NCBI RefSeq assembly: GCF_900114115.1
Contig: NZ_FORX01000001.1
Span: 310,001 to 374,000 of the forward strand
DNA length: 64,000 nucleotides
Direction of reading: 5' to 3'
DNA from: Desulfomicrobium apsheronum
GTDB taxonomy: Bacteria; Desulfobacterota; Desulfovibrionia; Desulfovibrionales; Desulfomicrobiaceae
A model generated the notes under the pieces. That model was not told the DNA's origin and did not search any database. It saw only the letters and a program-made list of their open reading frames with translations. A program made the translations under genes and the position numbers. This document shows positions 26,716 to 34,634 of the stretch, piece by piece (the stretch's first letter is position 1; the number at the start of each line of letters is the position of its first letter).

Positions 26716-27730
26716 TGTTTTCGGTCAGCTCGCCGCGCAGGTTCTTCGGCATGCGCTCCCGAATTTCCTCCGGCGTGAGGCCCAGGCTGAAAAGATAGAT
26801 CATCTTGGTCAGGGCCGCTTCCGCCGTCATGTCCGCGCCAGAGACCACTCCCGCACGAGCAAGAGCCGAGCCGGCCTGGTAGCCGCTCTGGTCCACCGTG
26901 CCGCGCAGGCACTGGGTACAGTTGACGATGACCACGCCGCGCGCGCATGCCTCGGCCAGAACGTCCATCAGTTCGGCGTCATTGGAGGGGCCGTTGCCGA
27001 GCCCATAGGTCTCAAGCACGAGCCCCTGCAACGGCGAGCGCAGCACATTGGCCACAAGCTCGGCCGAGATACCCGGAAAAAGCCTGAGCGCTCCGACCTT
27101 GGCGTCGGACAGCGGGTGCACGGTCAGGCCGTTCACGGGGCGCGTTGGGAGAAGCAGCTCGGGATGGGGGCGGATGGTCACGCCGATATGTCCCAGGTCC
27201 GGGTAATTTGGGGAATCAAAGGCCTGGAATCCGGCGGCATCGACCTTGGTCGTGCGGCAGCCGCGCAGGAGACGGTTGCCGAAGCACAGGCAGACCTCGG
27301 GCACCGGCGTCAGGGCGATGACCATGAGCGCCGTGACCAGATTGTCCCGGCCGTCGCTTCTGACCCTGCACAGGGGAATCTGTGATCCGGTCAGGACCAC
27401 GGGTTTGGCCAGGCCCTCAAGCATGAACGGCAGGGCAGACGCCGTGTAGGCCATGGTGTCCGTGCCGTGAATGACGATGAACCCGTCGAATTCGTGGTAC
27501 TTGTCGGCGATGTCGCGGGCGATGGCCAGCCAGTGTCTGGGGCCCATGTTGGAGGAATCGAGCAGGGGCGCGTACTCGCAAATGACGTAGGCGGGCATTT
27601 CCGGGCTTGAAAAATCAGGCATGGATGCCATGACGCGGCCCAGGTATCCCGCTTCCGGCGCATATCCCTGCGGCGTCGGCTTCATGCCGATGGTCCCGCC
27701 CGTGTAGAGGATGCAGACCTTTTTTTTCAC
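26708..27730 (-). CDS. ansA: L-asparaginase, type I
   Basis: A 340-residue cytoplasmic asparaginase that hydrolyses asparagine to aspartate and ammonia. Catalytic threonine motifs: YTGGTIGMKPT near the N-terminus and VIHGTDTMAYTASAL (Thr-Asp), plus the family block GLVLETYGLGNGPS. No signal peptide, which supports type I. The GTG at 27730 overlaps the plsC stop (GTGA); a TTG at 27757 would extend into plsC. Aspartate formed could be used by the nearby aspartase. Confidence 0.93.
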   Translation of the reverse strand: MKKKVCILYTGGTIGMKPTPQGYAPEAGYLGRVMASMPDFSSPEMPAYVICEYAPLLDSSNMGPRHWLAIARDIADKYHEFDGFIVIHGTDTMAYTASALPFMLEGLAKPVVLTGSQIPLCRVRSDGRDNLVTALMVIALTPVPEVCLCFGNRLLRGCRTTKVDAAGFQAFDSPNYPDLGHIGVTIRPHPELLLPTRPVNGLTVHPLSDAKVGALRLFPGISAELVANVLRSPLQGLVLETYGLGNGPSNDAELMDVLAEACARGVVIVNCTQCLRGTVDQSGYQAGSALARAGVVSGADMTAEAALTKMIYLFSLGLTPEEIRERMPKNLRGELTENNA

Positions 27731-28506
27731 GTGGCGCTCCAGGCCGTGAGCTTCCAATGGATAAACTCCATGATCTCCTCGTGTTCGTTTTTGCCCGCGC
27801 CCCGGATCATCATGGGGTCGCCAAAGCAGAAGCGGGCCGGAATCTCCGGCCGGATGGCTCCATAATCCTTGCTCAGCGTGCCAAGGCCCCAGGCGTCGGT
27901 CTTGAGGGCCAGAGGCACAACCGGCACTCCCGCCTTCTTGGCCAGCTTGATGCCGATGGAGTTGAAGGCCTTGCGGTCAAGATTCATGGTGCGTGTCGTC
28001 TGGGGAAAGACGATGACGGAAATGCCCCGCGCCAGGCGCTCCTGTCCCTGCTCCATGACGGCCTTGAAGTCGTCCCGGGGATTGACGCGGTCGACGGCGA
28101 TGGGTTCGACGGCGTTAACTATCCGCTGGAAGATTGGATAGGTCGTCAGACTGCGCTTGATCACAAAGGCGATGGGCCGATGGGTGGCCAGGATGGCCGG
28201 CATGCAGAAGGTTTCCAGGGTGGACATGTGGTTGGCCACGACCACGCAGGGTCCGGGCAGGTTCGTGACGGCGGAAGCGTTTTCGATGTGAAAACGCAGG
28301 CCGCTGGCTTCGGCCCTGCGCATGACGGTCAGGCTGTCCACGGCCCATTTCTCCATGGAATAGCCGCCTCCCCTGGTTCGCCACGCAGCCTCGCAGACTA
28401 TGGACAATATCCGCGCATAAAAGGCCGCGCTGGGAAAAAGCCGTGAAAACGGGCCGATCTTAATTTCAGGGGTATGGTAAGGATCGCTGAGAGACTTGAT
28501 GTTCAT
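27727..28506 (-). CDS. Lysophospholipid acyltransferase family protein (PlsC-like)
   Basis: A 259-residue membrane-associated acyltransferase. Motif I reads NHMSTLETF (H-x4-E rather than the more common H-x4-D), and motif III reads FPQTTRT in place of FPEGTRS; VPVVPLALK is motif IV. These deviations suggest a side branch of the family whose acceptor may not be lysophosphatidate. Start ATG 28506 is chosen over 28545; no strong ribosome site is seen. First gene of the ansA-truC group. Confidence 0.82.
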   Translation of the reverse strand: MNIKSLSDPYHTPEIKIGPFSRLFPSAAFYARILSIVCEAAWRTRGGGYSMEKWAVDSLTVMRRAEASGLRFHIENASAVTNLPGPCVVVANHMSTLETFCMPAILATHRPIAFVIKRSLTTYPIFQRIVNAVEPIAVDRVNPRDDFKAVMEQGQERLARGISVIVFPQTTRTMNLDRKAFNSIGIKLAKKAGVPVVPLALKTDAWGLGTLSKDYGAIRPEIPARFCFGDPMMIRGAGKNEHEEIMEFIHWKLTAWSAT

Positions 28507-28641
28507 GCAAAAGCTACCGGGATGGGGTTTGAGGGGCCGCGGCACTCCTGCCCCTTCGTGTTTCGTGCCCGCGCACGTTAGCTCAAGAGGTCACGGGCTT
28601 CCAGATGTTTTTCAATGGTTTTCCTCCGGCGGCCGTTGGCT

Positions 28642-29058
28642 TCACAACGCCTGCGTCAGTTTGGGCAGGATGGCGCGCAGCTGCGCCGTCTCTTCGGGGG
28701 TCAGGGCCGATTGCAGATCCCGGGTCAGGTGCAGGTGATGGGCGTGGTGCTCGCGGTACAGTTCCTGCCCGGCCTCGGTCAGGGTCACGAGGATGGAACG
28801 GCGGTCCGTCTCGTGCGGGATGCGCGCCACCAGACCCAGTTTTTCCAGGCGGTCCACCCCCACCGTCAGGGTCCCGGTGGTCACGCCCATCTTGGCCGCG
28901 AGTTCCTTCATGCGCAAAGGGGACTGCTGACCCAGGATTTCAAGGGTGTGCATCTGCGGCAGGGTGATGGCCGAGTCTCGGACCACGGCCTGTTCCCAGG
29001 AAGAGAGTTTTTCGTAGAATTCGATGATCAGATCGCTTAGTTGTTCAAGCTCATGCAT
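28642..29058 (-). CDS. MarR-family transcriptional regulator
   Basis: A 138-residue winged-helix protein. The DNA-binding part shows LPQMHTLEILGQQSPLRMKELAAKM, the recognition helix region TTGTLTVGVDRLEKLGLV and the wing HETDRRSILVTLT. It overlaps the dmeF-like exporter gene by 8 bp and so is co-transcribed with it. Two matching inverted repeats in the divergent region at 30011-30059 are the likely binding sites, which points to autoregulation and metal- or ligand-dependent control of the exporter. Confidence 0.9.
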   Translation of the reverse strand: MHELEQLSDLIIEFYEKLSSWEQAVVRDSAITLPQMHTLEILGQQSPLRMKELAAKMGVTTGTLTVGVDRLEKLGLVARIPHETDRRSILVTLTEAGQELYREHHAHHLHLTRDLQSALTPEETAQLRAILPKLTQAL

Positions 29059-29980
29059 GGTCGGCCTCCGGGCAGACCTGATCCCGGCTTTCCGCCGGGC
29101 ACGGGCAGGCATGTACTTCAACGGTGACACGCTCCAGATGCGCAACTTCGGACAGAAGATCCTTGTAGTATTCGGGCGGACGAGGGGTCCCGTCTTCGAC
29201 GGTGAGGTGGCCCGCCAAGCGGCGCGGTCCCACGTTCCAGACATAGAGGTCGCGAACCCGTACCTCTCCTCCCTGCTCGATGCGACGCAGGATGTCCGCA
29301 TGCAGATCCTTGTCCGCGCGGCGATCAAGGAGGATCCAGCCGGTTTCGCGCATGAGGCCGATGGCCCAGCGCCCGATGACCAGCGCTCCGACAATGCCCA
29401 TGACCGGATCGAGCCAGTTCAGGCCGTAGTACTTCCCGCCCAGCAGGGCGAAAATGGCCAGGACCGAGGTCAGGGCGTCGGCCAGGACATGCATGTAGGC
29501 GGCCTTCAGGTTGTGGTCGTGACTGTGTACATGGTCTTCATCGCGAAGCCACCATGCGCTGACCAGATTGATGACCAGGCCCAGCACCGCCACCAGCGTT
29601 GCCGGGCCAAAGGAGATGGGCACGGGTGAGAAGAGCCGGGTCAGGGATTCGCCCGCCATGTAGAGAGCCACGAGGATGAGGCCCACCGCCGAGGCGAATC
29701 CGGCCAGGGCATTGACCTTGCCCGCGCCAAAGACCAAGTCGGGGTTGTCGGCGTTCTTGCGCGCCCAGACATAGGCGAACCAGGCCACGGCCATGGCGCC
29801 GGCATGACTGGCCATGTGCCAGCCGTCGGCCAGGAGTGCCATGGAGCCGAAAATCCAGCCAGAAAAGATCTCAACGGCCATGGTGATCACGGTCAGCCAG
29901 AAAACGAAACGGGTCCCGCGTTCGCCGTGATCAGGATTGTGGTGATGGTCATGGCCGCAGGAACATGAATGGTTGTGCAT
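29051..29980 (-). CDS. dmeF: Cation diffusion facilitator, DmeF-like (Co/Ni/Cd/Zn efflux)
   Basis: A 309-residue CDF exporter. The His-rich N-terminus (HNHSCSCGHDHHHNPDH) and the mid-protein HVHSHDHNLKAAYMHVLADALTS bind metal; six membrane segments are visible. The TM2 site reads ADGWHMASH (D and H-x3-H) and TM5 has HVLAD, the DmeF pattern, differing from the Zn-type H-x3-D in TM2. Likely exports cobalt, nickel or related ions by proton exchange. Start ATG 29980 precedes the His-rich head; an in-frame start at 30100 would run over the operators. Confidence 0.88.
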   Translation of the reverse strand: MHNHSCSCGHDHHHNPDHGERGTRFVFWLTVITMAVEIFSGWIFGSMALLADGWHMASHAGAMAVAWFAYVWARKNADNPDLVFGAGKVNALAGFASAVGLILVALYMAGESLTRLFSPVPISFGPATLVAVLGLVINLVSAWWLRDEDHVHSHDHNLKAAYMHVLADALTSVLAIFALLGGKYYGLNWLDPVMGIVGALVIGRWAIGLMRETGWILLDRRADKDLHADILRRIEQGGEVRVRDLYVWNVGPRRLAGHLTVEDGTPRPPEYYKDLLSEVAHLERVTVEVHACPCPAESRDQVCPEADHA

Positions 29981-30010
29981 GGGGATGCTCGCTATTGTTT
30001 GCTTATCGAG

Positions 30011-30029
30011 TTGTTTGATACGCAAACAA
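30011..30029. promoter_or_regulatory. MarR-type operator, site 1
   Basis: TTGTTTG-ATACG-CAAACAA, a perfect 7-bp inverted repeat with a 5-bp spacer. It lies just downstream of the candidate minus-strand -10 (TAATTG, 30027-30032), so binding would block dmeF-marR transcription. It also covers the candidate plus-strand -35 TTGATA (30015-30020). Confidence 0.65.
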
Positions 30030-30040
30030 TTATGTGGATA

Positions 30041-30059
30041 TTGTTTGATTGTCAAACTT
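30041..30059. promoter_or_regulatory. MarR-type operator, site 2
   Basis: TTGTTTGATTGTCAAACTT repeats the half-sites of site 1 exactly 30 bp further on (GTTTG/CAAAC with a 5-bp spacer). It overlaps a minus-strand TTGACA (30050-30055), 17 bp from TAATTG. It also overlaps a plausible plus-strand -10 TATTGT (30039-30044). Confidence 0.65.
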
Positions 30060-30098
30060 GAATTTCGTTTTTTTGAACCGATAGTACAGGGATGTTTC

Positions 30099-30686
30099 AT
30101 GCTTGATACGCACGCCAGACGGCTTTTTCAGCCGATTTTTGACACCATGGCGCATGCCTTGGGTCGCAGGGGAATCGGGCCGGCGGCAGTGACCCTGTCG
30201 GCCGCGCTTCTGGGCGGGTTGGCTGCGGGAGCCATGGCCCTGGGCTGGCCAGTCCTGTTCCTGGCCTTGCTGTGGCTTTCAGGGCTGCTGGACGCGGTGG
30301 ATGGAACCCTGGCTCGCCAGGGCGGAGTGACGAGCAGGGCCGGGGCCATGCTGGACATTGTCTGCGACCGGGCCGTGGAGGCGCTGGTCATCGTGGCTTT
30401 CGGGCTGCGTTTTCCCGAGGCAAGGCTTGAGCTTCTGGTGCTTTGCGCGGCCATCATCCTGTCCCTGACGGTTTTCCTGACGGCGGCAGCGTCCCTGCCC
30501 GCGTCCGTCGGCAAGAGTTTTCACTATCAGGCCGGTCTGGCCGAACGCAGCGAGGGGTTCCTGTTTTTTTCCCTTATGGCCGTGTGGCCGTCGGGAGTCC
30601 CGGGAGTGGCGCTGGTCTTTGCGTTGACGGTATTGTTCACGGCAGGTCAGCGCCTGCGGGCGGCGCTTGGATTTTTCAGGGATTGA
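30099..30686 (+). CDS. CDP-alcohol phosphatidyltransferase family protein
   Basis: A 195-residue integral membrane enzyme. The complete catalytic motif DG-x2-AR-x8-G-x3-D-x3-D is present: DGTLAR, then G, D and D in GAMLDIVCD. About five membrane segments. Such enzymes transfer a phosphatidyl or related group from a CDP-alcohol to an alcohol; the substrate here is unknown. ATG 30099 with AGGGA upstream. It is divergent from dmeF-marR, with the MarR operators 40-88 bp before its start, so it may be under the same control. Confidence 0.88.
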   Translation: MLDTHARRLFQPIFDTMAHALGRRGIGPAAVTLSAALLGGLAAGAMALGWPVLFLALLWLSGLLDAVDGTLARQGGVTSRAGAMLDIVCDRAVEALVIVAFGLRFPEARLELLVLCAAIILSLTVFLTAAASLPASVGKSFHYQAGLAERSEGFLFFSLMAVWPSGVPGVALVFALTVLFTAGQRLRAALGFFRD

Positions 30687-30738
30687 CAATTGTCCCGGGC
30701 TTTGAAAGTCCCGGAAACAAACAATTTTGGAGGCAACA

Positions 30739-31005
30739 GTGCAGGACAAAGACGGAATCTTCTATTACCCGTATCCCGAGAACAAGCGCATCCGCATGTT
30801 CGTGCGGGAGCAGGACGGCAATATCGAGTTCAGGCTCAGCAATGTCGATCATCCGGAAATATGGGAACGGCACGGCTGGCTGGACCTGGACATCATCCGG
30901 CGCGGCGCCAAAATGTTCGAAGAGCGTGGATCCAAGGCCGATCCGACGAAAATCTACGACCTGGAAACCGCGCGCTATCTGCTCAAGGAAGCCAGAAAAA
31001 AATAA
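30739..31005 (+). CDS. Small conserved hypothetical protein
   Basis: An 88-residue soluble, acidic/basic mixed protein beginning VQDKDGIFYYPYPENKR and containing VDHPEIWERHGWLDLDIIRRG. I do not recognise a domain. The GTG start at 30739 has GGAGG 5 nt upstream (30729-30733); a nearby ATG 30727 precedes that site and is less likely. It sits between the phosphatidyltransferase gene and the TrpF-like gene, spaced 18 bp from the latter. Confidence 0.75.
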   Translation: MQDKDGIFYYPYPENKRIRMFVREQDGNIEFRLSNVDHPEIWERHGWLDLDIIRRGAKMFEERGSKADPTKIYDLETARYLLKEARKK

Positions 31006-31023
31006 CCCGGCTCCGGGGGATGC

Positions 31024-31698
31024 ATGACCATGGAAGGTTTGGTGCAGGTGGCGGGGATCGGCAGCTTGGCCGAAGGGCGCATGCTGCTCGATTGCGGCGC
31101 GGATCTGCTCGGTTTTCCCCTGCGCCTGCCGGTGCATGCGACGGACACCTCGGAGGATGAGGCGCGGGCCATCATCGCGGAGCTTGGGCCGTCGTTCTGC
31201 GTGCTCATCACCTACGAGCAGGACCCGGATCGTCTGGTGGAATTCTGCCGTTTCTTGAACGTGAACACGGTGCAGCTTCATGCCGACGTCTCCGCAGACA
31301 CCCTGGCCCAGATCAGGACCCGCCTGCCCCTGCGTATCTTCAAGAGCTATGTAGTGGGCCGCGAGTCCATGAGCCCCGCACGGTTTGCGCAGATCTACTC
31401 GCCGGTTTGCGAAGCCTTTATCACCGATACGTTCGACCCCTCGACGGGAGCCAGCGGCGCGACGGGCCTGGTCCACGACTGGGGCGTGAGTGCGGAGTTG
31501 GTTCGGCACAGCCCGCGTCCGGTCATTTTGGCCGGCGGCCTGAACCCGGCCAATGTTCGTCAGGCCATAAGGTCGGTGCGTCCGGCCGCGGTCGATGTGC
31601 ACACGGGCGTTGAAGCCCCGGACGGCTCCAAGGACCCGGAATTGGTCCGGGCCTTCGTGCGTGAAGCCCGCGCCGGATTTGCCGAGGCTGCCGGGTAG
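31024..31698 (+). CDS. Phosphoribosylanthranilate isomerase-like TIM-barrel protein lacking the catalytic Cys
   Basis: A 224-residue TrpF-like protein. TrpF isomerises N-(5-phosphoribosyl)anthranilate using a Cys general base in the VKICG motif and an Asp acid. Here the first strand reads VQVAGIG, so the Cys position is Ala (A10); the Asp is kept (ITDTF, D135), as are the phosphate-binding region ILAGGLNPANV and DVHTGVEAPDG. It stands alone with no other trp gene nearby. It may therefore catalyse another sugar-phosphate isomerisation or be non-catalytic. A terminator follows. Confidence 0.75.
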   Translation: MTMEGLVQVAGIGSLAEGRMLLDCGADLLGFPLRLPVHATDTSEDEARAIIAELGPSFCVLITYEQDPDRLVEFCRFLNVNTVQLHADVSADTLAQIRTRLPLRIFKSYVVGRESMSPARFAQIYSPVCEAFITDTFDPSTGASGATGLVHDWGVSAELVRHSPRPVILAGGLNPANVRQAIRSVRPAAVDVHTGVEAPDGSKDPELVRAFVREARAGFAEAAG

Positions 31699-31730
31699 TG
31701 ATGCCATTTCGCCAAGTATTTTCAGGTATA

Positions 31731-31772
31731 AAGGCCCCGACCCGAAGGACGTACTTCCGGGTCGGGGCCTTT
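31731..31772. terminator. Rho-independent terminator after the TrpF-like gene
   Basis: AAGGCCCCGACCCG pairs with CGGGTCGGGGCCTT around a loop of about 13 nt, followed by TTTGTG. A very stable stem; the flanks allow weaker activity on the minus strand for the converging PAS gene. Confidence 0.8.
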
Positions 31773-31871
31773 GTGCGTCGAAACTGAAGGGCTGGGGTTC
31801 GGGCGCATGGGCCGATTGTGGTCGGGGTGCCGGTGACGGGCCGTGCCGTCCGATGATTTGCCGATCGGCCC

Positions 31872-33287
31872 TTACTTCAGGTCGAAGAGAATGCCGCCTG
31901 TTCCGTCTGGAACCGGTACGGGTGGTTCCGGCGCATGGTAGATCTTGCGGATTTTCTCGCCGAGCACGCGCAGATCCTCCAGAGACCGCTTCGAATTGCT
32001 CACCTTGCCCAGCAGGCGTGCAAGGATCTGATCCTTGCGCGGACCATCCTCGATGGATTTCAAGGCTTCGATATAATCCGACATCAGTCCGTATTGCATG
32101 GCCTGGGCCTGCACGATGTTGTTCAACCGGTCCGAGAGGCCGCCCATGGTCCGGCGGTAGGTTTCCAGTTCCGTGCGTTCGATGACCGCGCGCATGTCGT
32201 GCAGGATGATCTGGTAACTTTCCAGCAGGCCCGAGTTGCGGTTTTTTCTGCAGCCGCCCGTGATCGCGACCTCGACGGTTTCCCCGGTCAGGGTCTTGAG
32301 CCGGGTCGGGTGATCGGTGATGCTGCCGTCCTGGATGATCGTGGACATGATGGCCTTTCGCTCGTCTTCGTCCGTGAAATGGTCAATGACGTTGCCCTTC
32401 AGCGCGTGCTCGCGGCTCTCGTACTCAAAAAGCGAGATGGCGGCCTGGTTTATGTCCACGAAGCTTCCGTCCGGCATGGCCACGAAGATCGGGTCGGTGG
32501 AGTACTGGAAGATGCGCCGGTATTTTTGCTCGTTGACGCGCAGTTTTTCCTCGTCGTTCTTGCGGTCCGTTATGTCCTTGATGAAATGGTAGATCTGCTG
32601 GATCCTGCCCAGGCCCTGCTCCTTGTAGATGACCTCGCCTTCGTCGCGGACCCAGCGGATATCGCCGTTGGCGTGCACGATGCGATATTCGATGCGGTCG
32701 ATCTCCTTTTCTATCAGCCCCGCGTAGAAGGCTTGAACCTTCGCGGCGTCCTCGGGGAAAACCAAGTCTATCGGGTGAAAGATGTTCCCGACAAACTGGT
32801 CGGCAGGCAGTCCGTAAAGGCCTTCCGTGGCGCTGTTGGCCGACTCTATGCGTGAGTGCTCACGGTCGAAGGCCATGATCACTTCGGGGATGGAATCGAG
32901 AATACGCTTGAGTTTCTGGCTGGTCTTGGTCTTCTGGGTGATGTCGGTGAGGGAACAGAGCAGCGCCGGCTTGCCTTGGTAGCTGATCTTTCTGGCCTGC
33001 ATTTCGACGAACGATTCCGTTCCGTTTGCGTCCAGCAGGGTGAACTCGATCGGTTTTTGGGAGCAGCTCGGCTCGTCCGGAATTCTGTTCAGGTATTTCT
33101 CGACCCGATCGTGATGCTTGGGGATGACGAAGTCGCAAAAGGACCTGCCGAGCAAAGTCTCGCGCCCGGCGTTGCATATCGCGGCGAAACAGAGGTTGGC
33201 ATGGGAAATCCTGCCGTCTCGAAGGATGACCGCTCCCTGGCTCAGGGCGTCGAGCAGCTGGATATGTTCGGGGTTCATGAGATGCAT
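31872..33287 (-). CDS. Three-PAS-domain sensory protein without a recognisable output domain
   Basis: A 471-residue soluble protein with three PAS/PAC units at about 5-115, 125-245 and 255-370 (for example LFEYESREHALKGNVIDHF and YRIVHANGDIRWVRDEGEV). The C-terminal ~90 residues (MGGLSDRLNNIVQAQAMQYG) are helical and recall a degenerate histidine-kinase dimerisation helix, but there is no His box or ATPase domain. It may act as a signalling adaptor that binds a kinase or regulator. The ligand is unknown. ATG 33287 has AGGAA upstream; ATG 33278 is an alternative. Confidence 0.82.
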   Translation of the reverse strand: MHLMNPEHIQLLDALSQGAVILRDGRISHANLCFAAICNAGRETLLGRSFCDFVIPKHHDRVEKYLNRIPDEPSCSQKPIEFTLLDANGTESFVEMQARKISYQGKPALLCSLTDITQKTKTSQKLKRILDSIPEVIMAFDREHSRIESANSATEGLYGLPADQFVGNIFHPIDLVFPEDAAKVQAFYAGLIEKEIDRIEYRIVHANGDIRWVRDEGEVIYKEQGLGRIQQIYHFIKDITDRKNDEEKLRVNEQKYRRIFQYSTDPIFVAMPDGSFVDINQAAISLFEYESREHALKGNVIDHFTDEDERKAIMSTIIQDGSITDHPTRLKTLTGETVEVAITGGCRKNRNSGLLESYQIILHDMRAVIERTELETYRRTMGGLSDRLNNIVQAQAMQYGLMSDYIEALKSIEDGPRKDQILARLLGKVSNSKRSLEDLRVLGEKIRKIYHAPEPPVPVPDGTGGILFDLK

Positions 33288-33321
33288 ATGTTCATTCCTG
33301 GCCGAGAAATTTTTCGGCCGA

Positions 33322-33960
33322 TTACTTCGAGGTGATGTCGATCATGTCCAGTCTGGTCAGGCTGGCCCGGGCGCGCGTGCCGGGAGCGTTCAGCAGATGC
33401 CAGGCCGTGTACTGCTCGGCATAGAGGGTCCCTGCCGACATCCCGTCCACGGGCACGATGACGTTCAAGCCGCGCATGGCGGCCCCGGTGGCGGTGTGCA
33501 GGACCGCACCTTCGGCGGTGGTGCCGGTGATGATGACGTTGCTGACGCCCAGTTTTTTCAGGATCGCGTCCAGTTCGGTGTTGAAGAACTTGTCCACCGA
33601 TGACTGGACAATGGGTTCTCCGGGCAGGGGCCTAGCCTCGGGAAGAATGGTTTCAGGCGTGCCTCTGCTGGTCAGGCTGTGCACCACGGGCATCCCCGCT
33701 GCCCTGGCCTTGGCCAGGAAGGCCCCGATGCGGGGTGCGGACTCCACGCAACGCGGCCGCGCCTGCATGTTGCAGGTCCGCTCTTCGATGTCGAGGACCA
33801 GAAAAGCCGTATTTGCCGGGCTGACAGCCACGGCCTTGAGTTCCACGGGCGTGGGAGGCGTAACCGTGTTCCATTCTTCGATAATGGTTCCCGCCAGGGC
33901 GGGCGTTATGCATAGGAAGACAAGCGCTGTCAAAATGAAAACCAGTCTTGATTTTTTCAT
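33322..33960 (-). CDS. Exported isochorismatase-like hydrolase with catalytic Cys replaced by Ala
   Basis: A 212-residue isochorismatase/nicotinamidase-fold protein with a clear signal peptide (MKKSRLVFILTALVFLCITPALA), so periplasmic. The Asp (D57 in LVLDIEER) and Lys (K124 in VDKFF) of the catalytic triad are present, but the nucleophile Cys motif reads GTTAEGAVLHTA, with Ala at the Cys place (A152). Hydrolysis by the usual thioester route is therefore unlikely; it might bind a ligand or use another mechanism. It follows the thioesterase gene by 21 bp. Confidence 0.8.
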   Translation of the reverse strand: MKKSRLVFILTALVFLCITPALAGTIIEEWNTVTPPTPVELKAVAVSPANTAFLVLDIEERTCNMQARPRCVESAPRIGAFLAKARAAGMPVVHSLTSRGTPETILPEARPLPGEPIVQSSVDKFFNTELDAILKKLGVSNVIITGTTAEGAVLHTATGAAMRGLNVIVPVDGMSAGTLYAEQYTAWHLLNAPGTRARASLTRLDMIDITSK

Positions 33961-33981
33961 GGGATGCCTCCTCGCGGGCTG

Positions 33982-34434
33982 TCATGGGTTGCTGATCGGG
34001 ATGCACATGTTATCTGGAGTTTTTGCCCCTGCTTTTCGAATATTATACACGGCCCGGCCTTCGGCAATGACCACATCCGGATTATTGGCGGAGAAAATCT
34101 GCACGGTGGCGTTGCCGACCCTGTTGCCCAGCAGCTTGACCTCGCCGATGGCGATGAGATCCGCCGGGTCGGCCGGGCGCAGGTAGTCCACGCGCATGTC
34201 GATGGTAGCCACCCGGTCGCGCACCGAGCAGGCCGCCCACACCGCCGAGCCGCCGCAGGTGTCCACGAGCATGGAGATGAGACCGCCGTGCAGCGCAGGC
34301 CGTCTTGGATCGCCAATGAATTCAGGCCTGTAGGGCAAGCGCAGCCGGGCATAGCCGGGCCGGATTTCCTCCACCAGGAGCCCCAGAAAACGATCGTAGG
34401 GAATTTCCTGCTCGATGACGTGTCGAATATCCAT
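33982..34434 (-). CDS. PaaI-like hotdog-fold thioesterase
   Basis: A 150-residue hotdog-fold protein. The block PALHGGLISMLVDTCGGSAVW carries the HGG motif and conserved acid of the PaaI/4HBT-type acyl-CoA thioesterases; TIDMRVDYLRPA is a second hallmark. It probably hydrolyses an acyl- or aryl-CoA of unknown identity. ATG 34434 chosen because it starts the domain; an upstream start at 34497 adds 21 residues. Likely shares a transcript with the exported isochorismatase-like gene. Confidence 0.85.
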   Translation of the reverse strand: MDIRHVIEQEIPYDRFLGLLVEEIRPGYARLRLPYRPEFIGDPRRPALHGGLISMLVDTCGGSAVWAACSVRDRVATIDMRVDYLRPADPADLIAIGEVKLLGNRVGNATVQIFSANNPDVVIAEGRAVYNIRKAGAKTPDNMCIPISNP

Positions 34435-34634
34435 GAAGCACCTCGTATTTGATGTGACGTGATGCATTTTCATGTGCAAGACCGGGGGGGCCGTCAAGGG
34501 GCGGTTCCGAGAAGGGGTGGCTCCAAGAAGGGGGGCTGGGTAGGCTTGTGTTCGGCATCAGGCCAAGGTAAAGCCGCCGTTCATCCTCGTGGCATTCCCC
34601 GGATCTTAACGCTTAACTCCTTAAGGACATTGAT

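Noticed and set aside
29973-30098. An N-terminal extension of the CDP-alcohol transferase
   Set aside because: It would span both MarR operators and the promoter region; the ATG at 30099 with its ribosome site is better.
34480-34550. G-rich imperfect direct repeats before minC
   Set aside because: Only two poor copies; nothing suggests a functional element.
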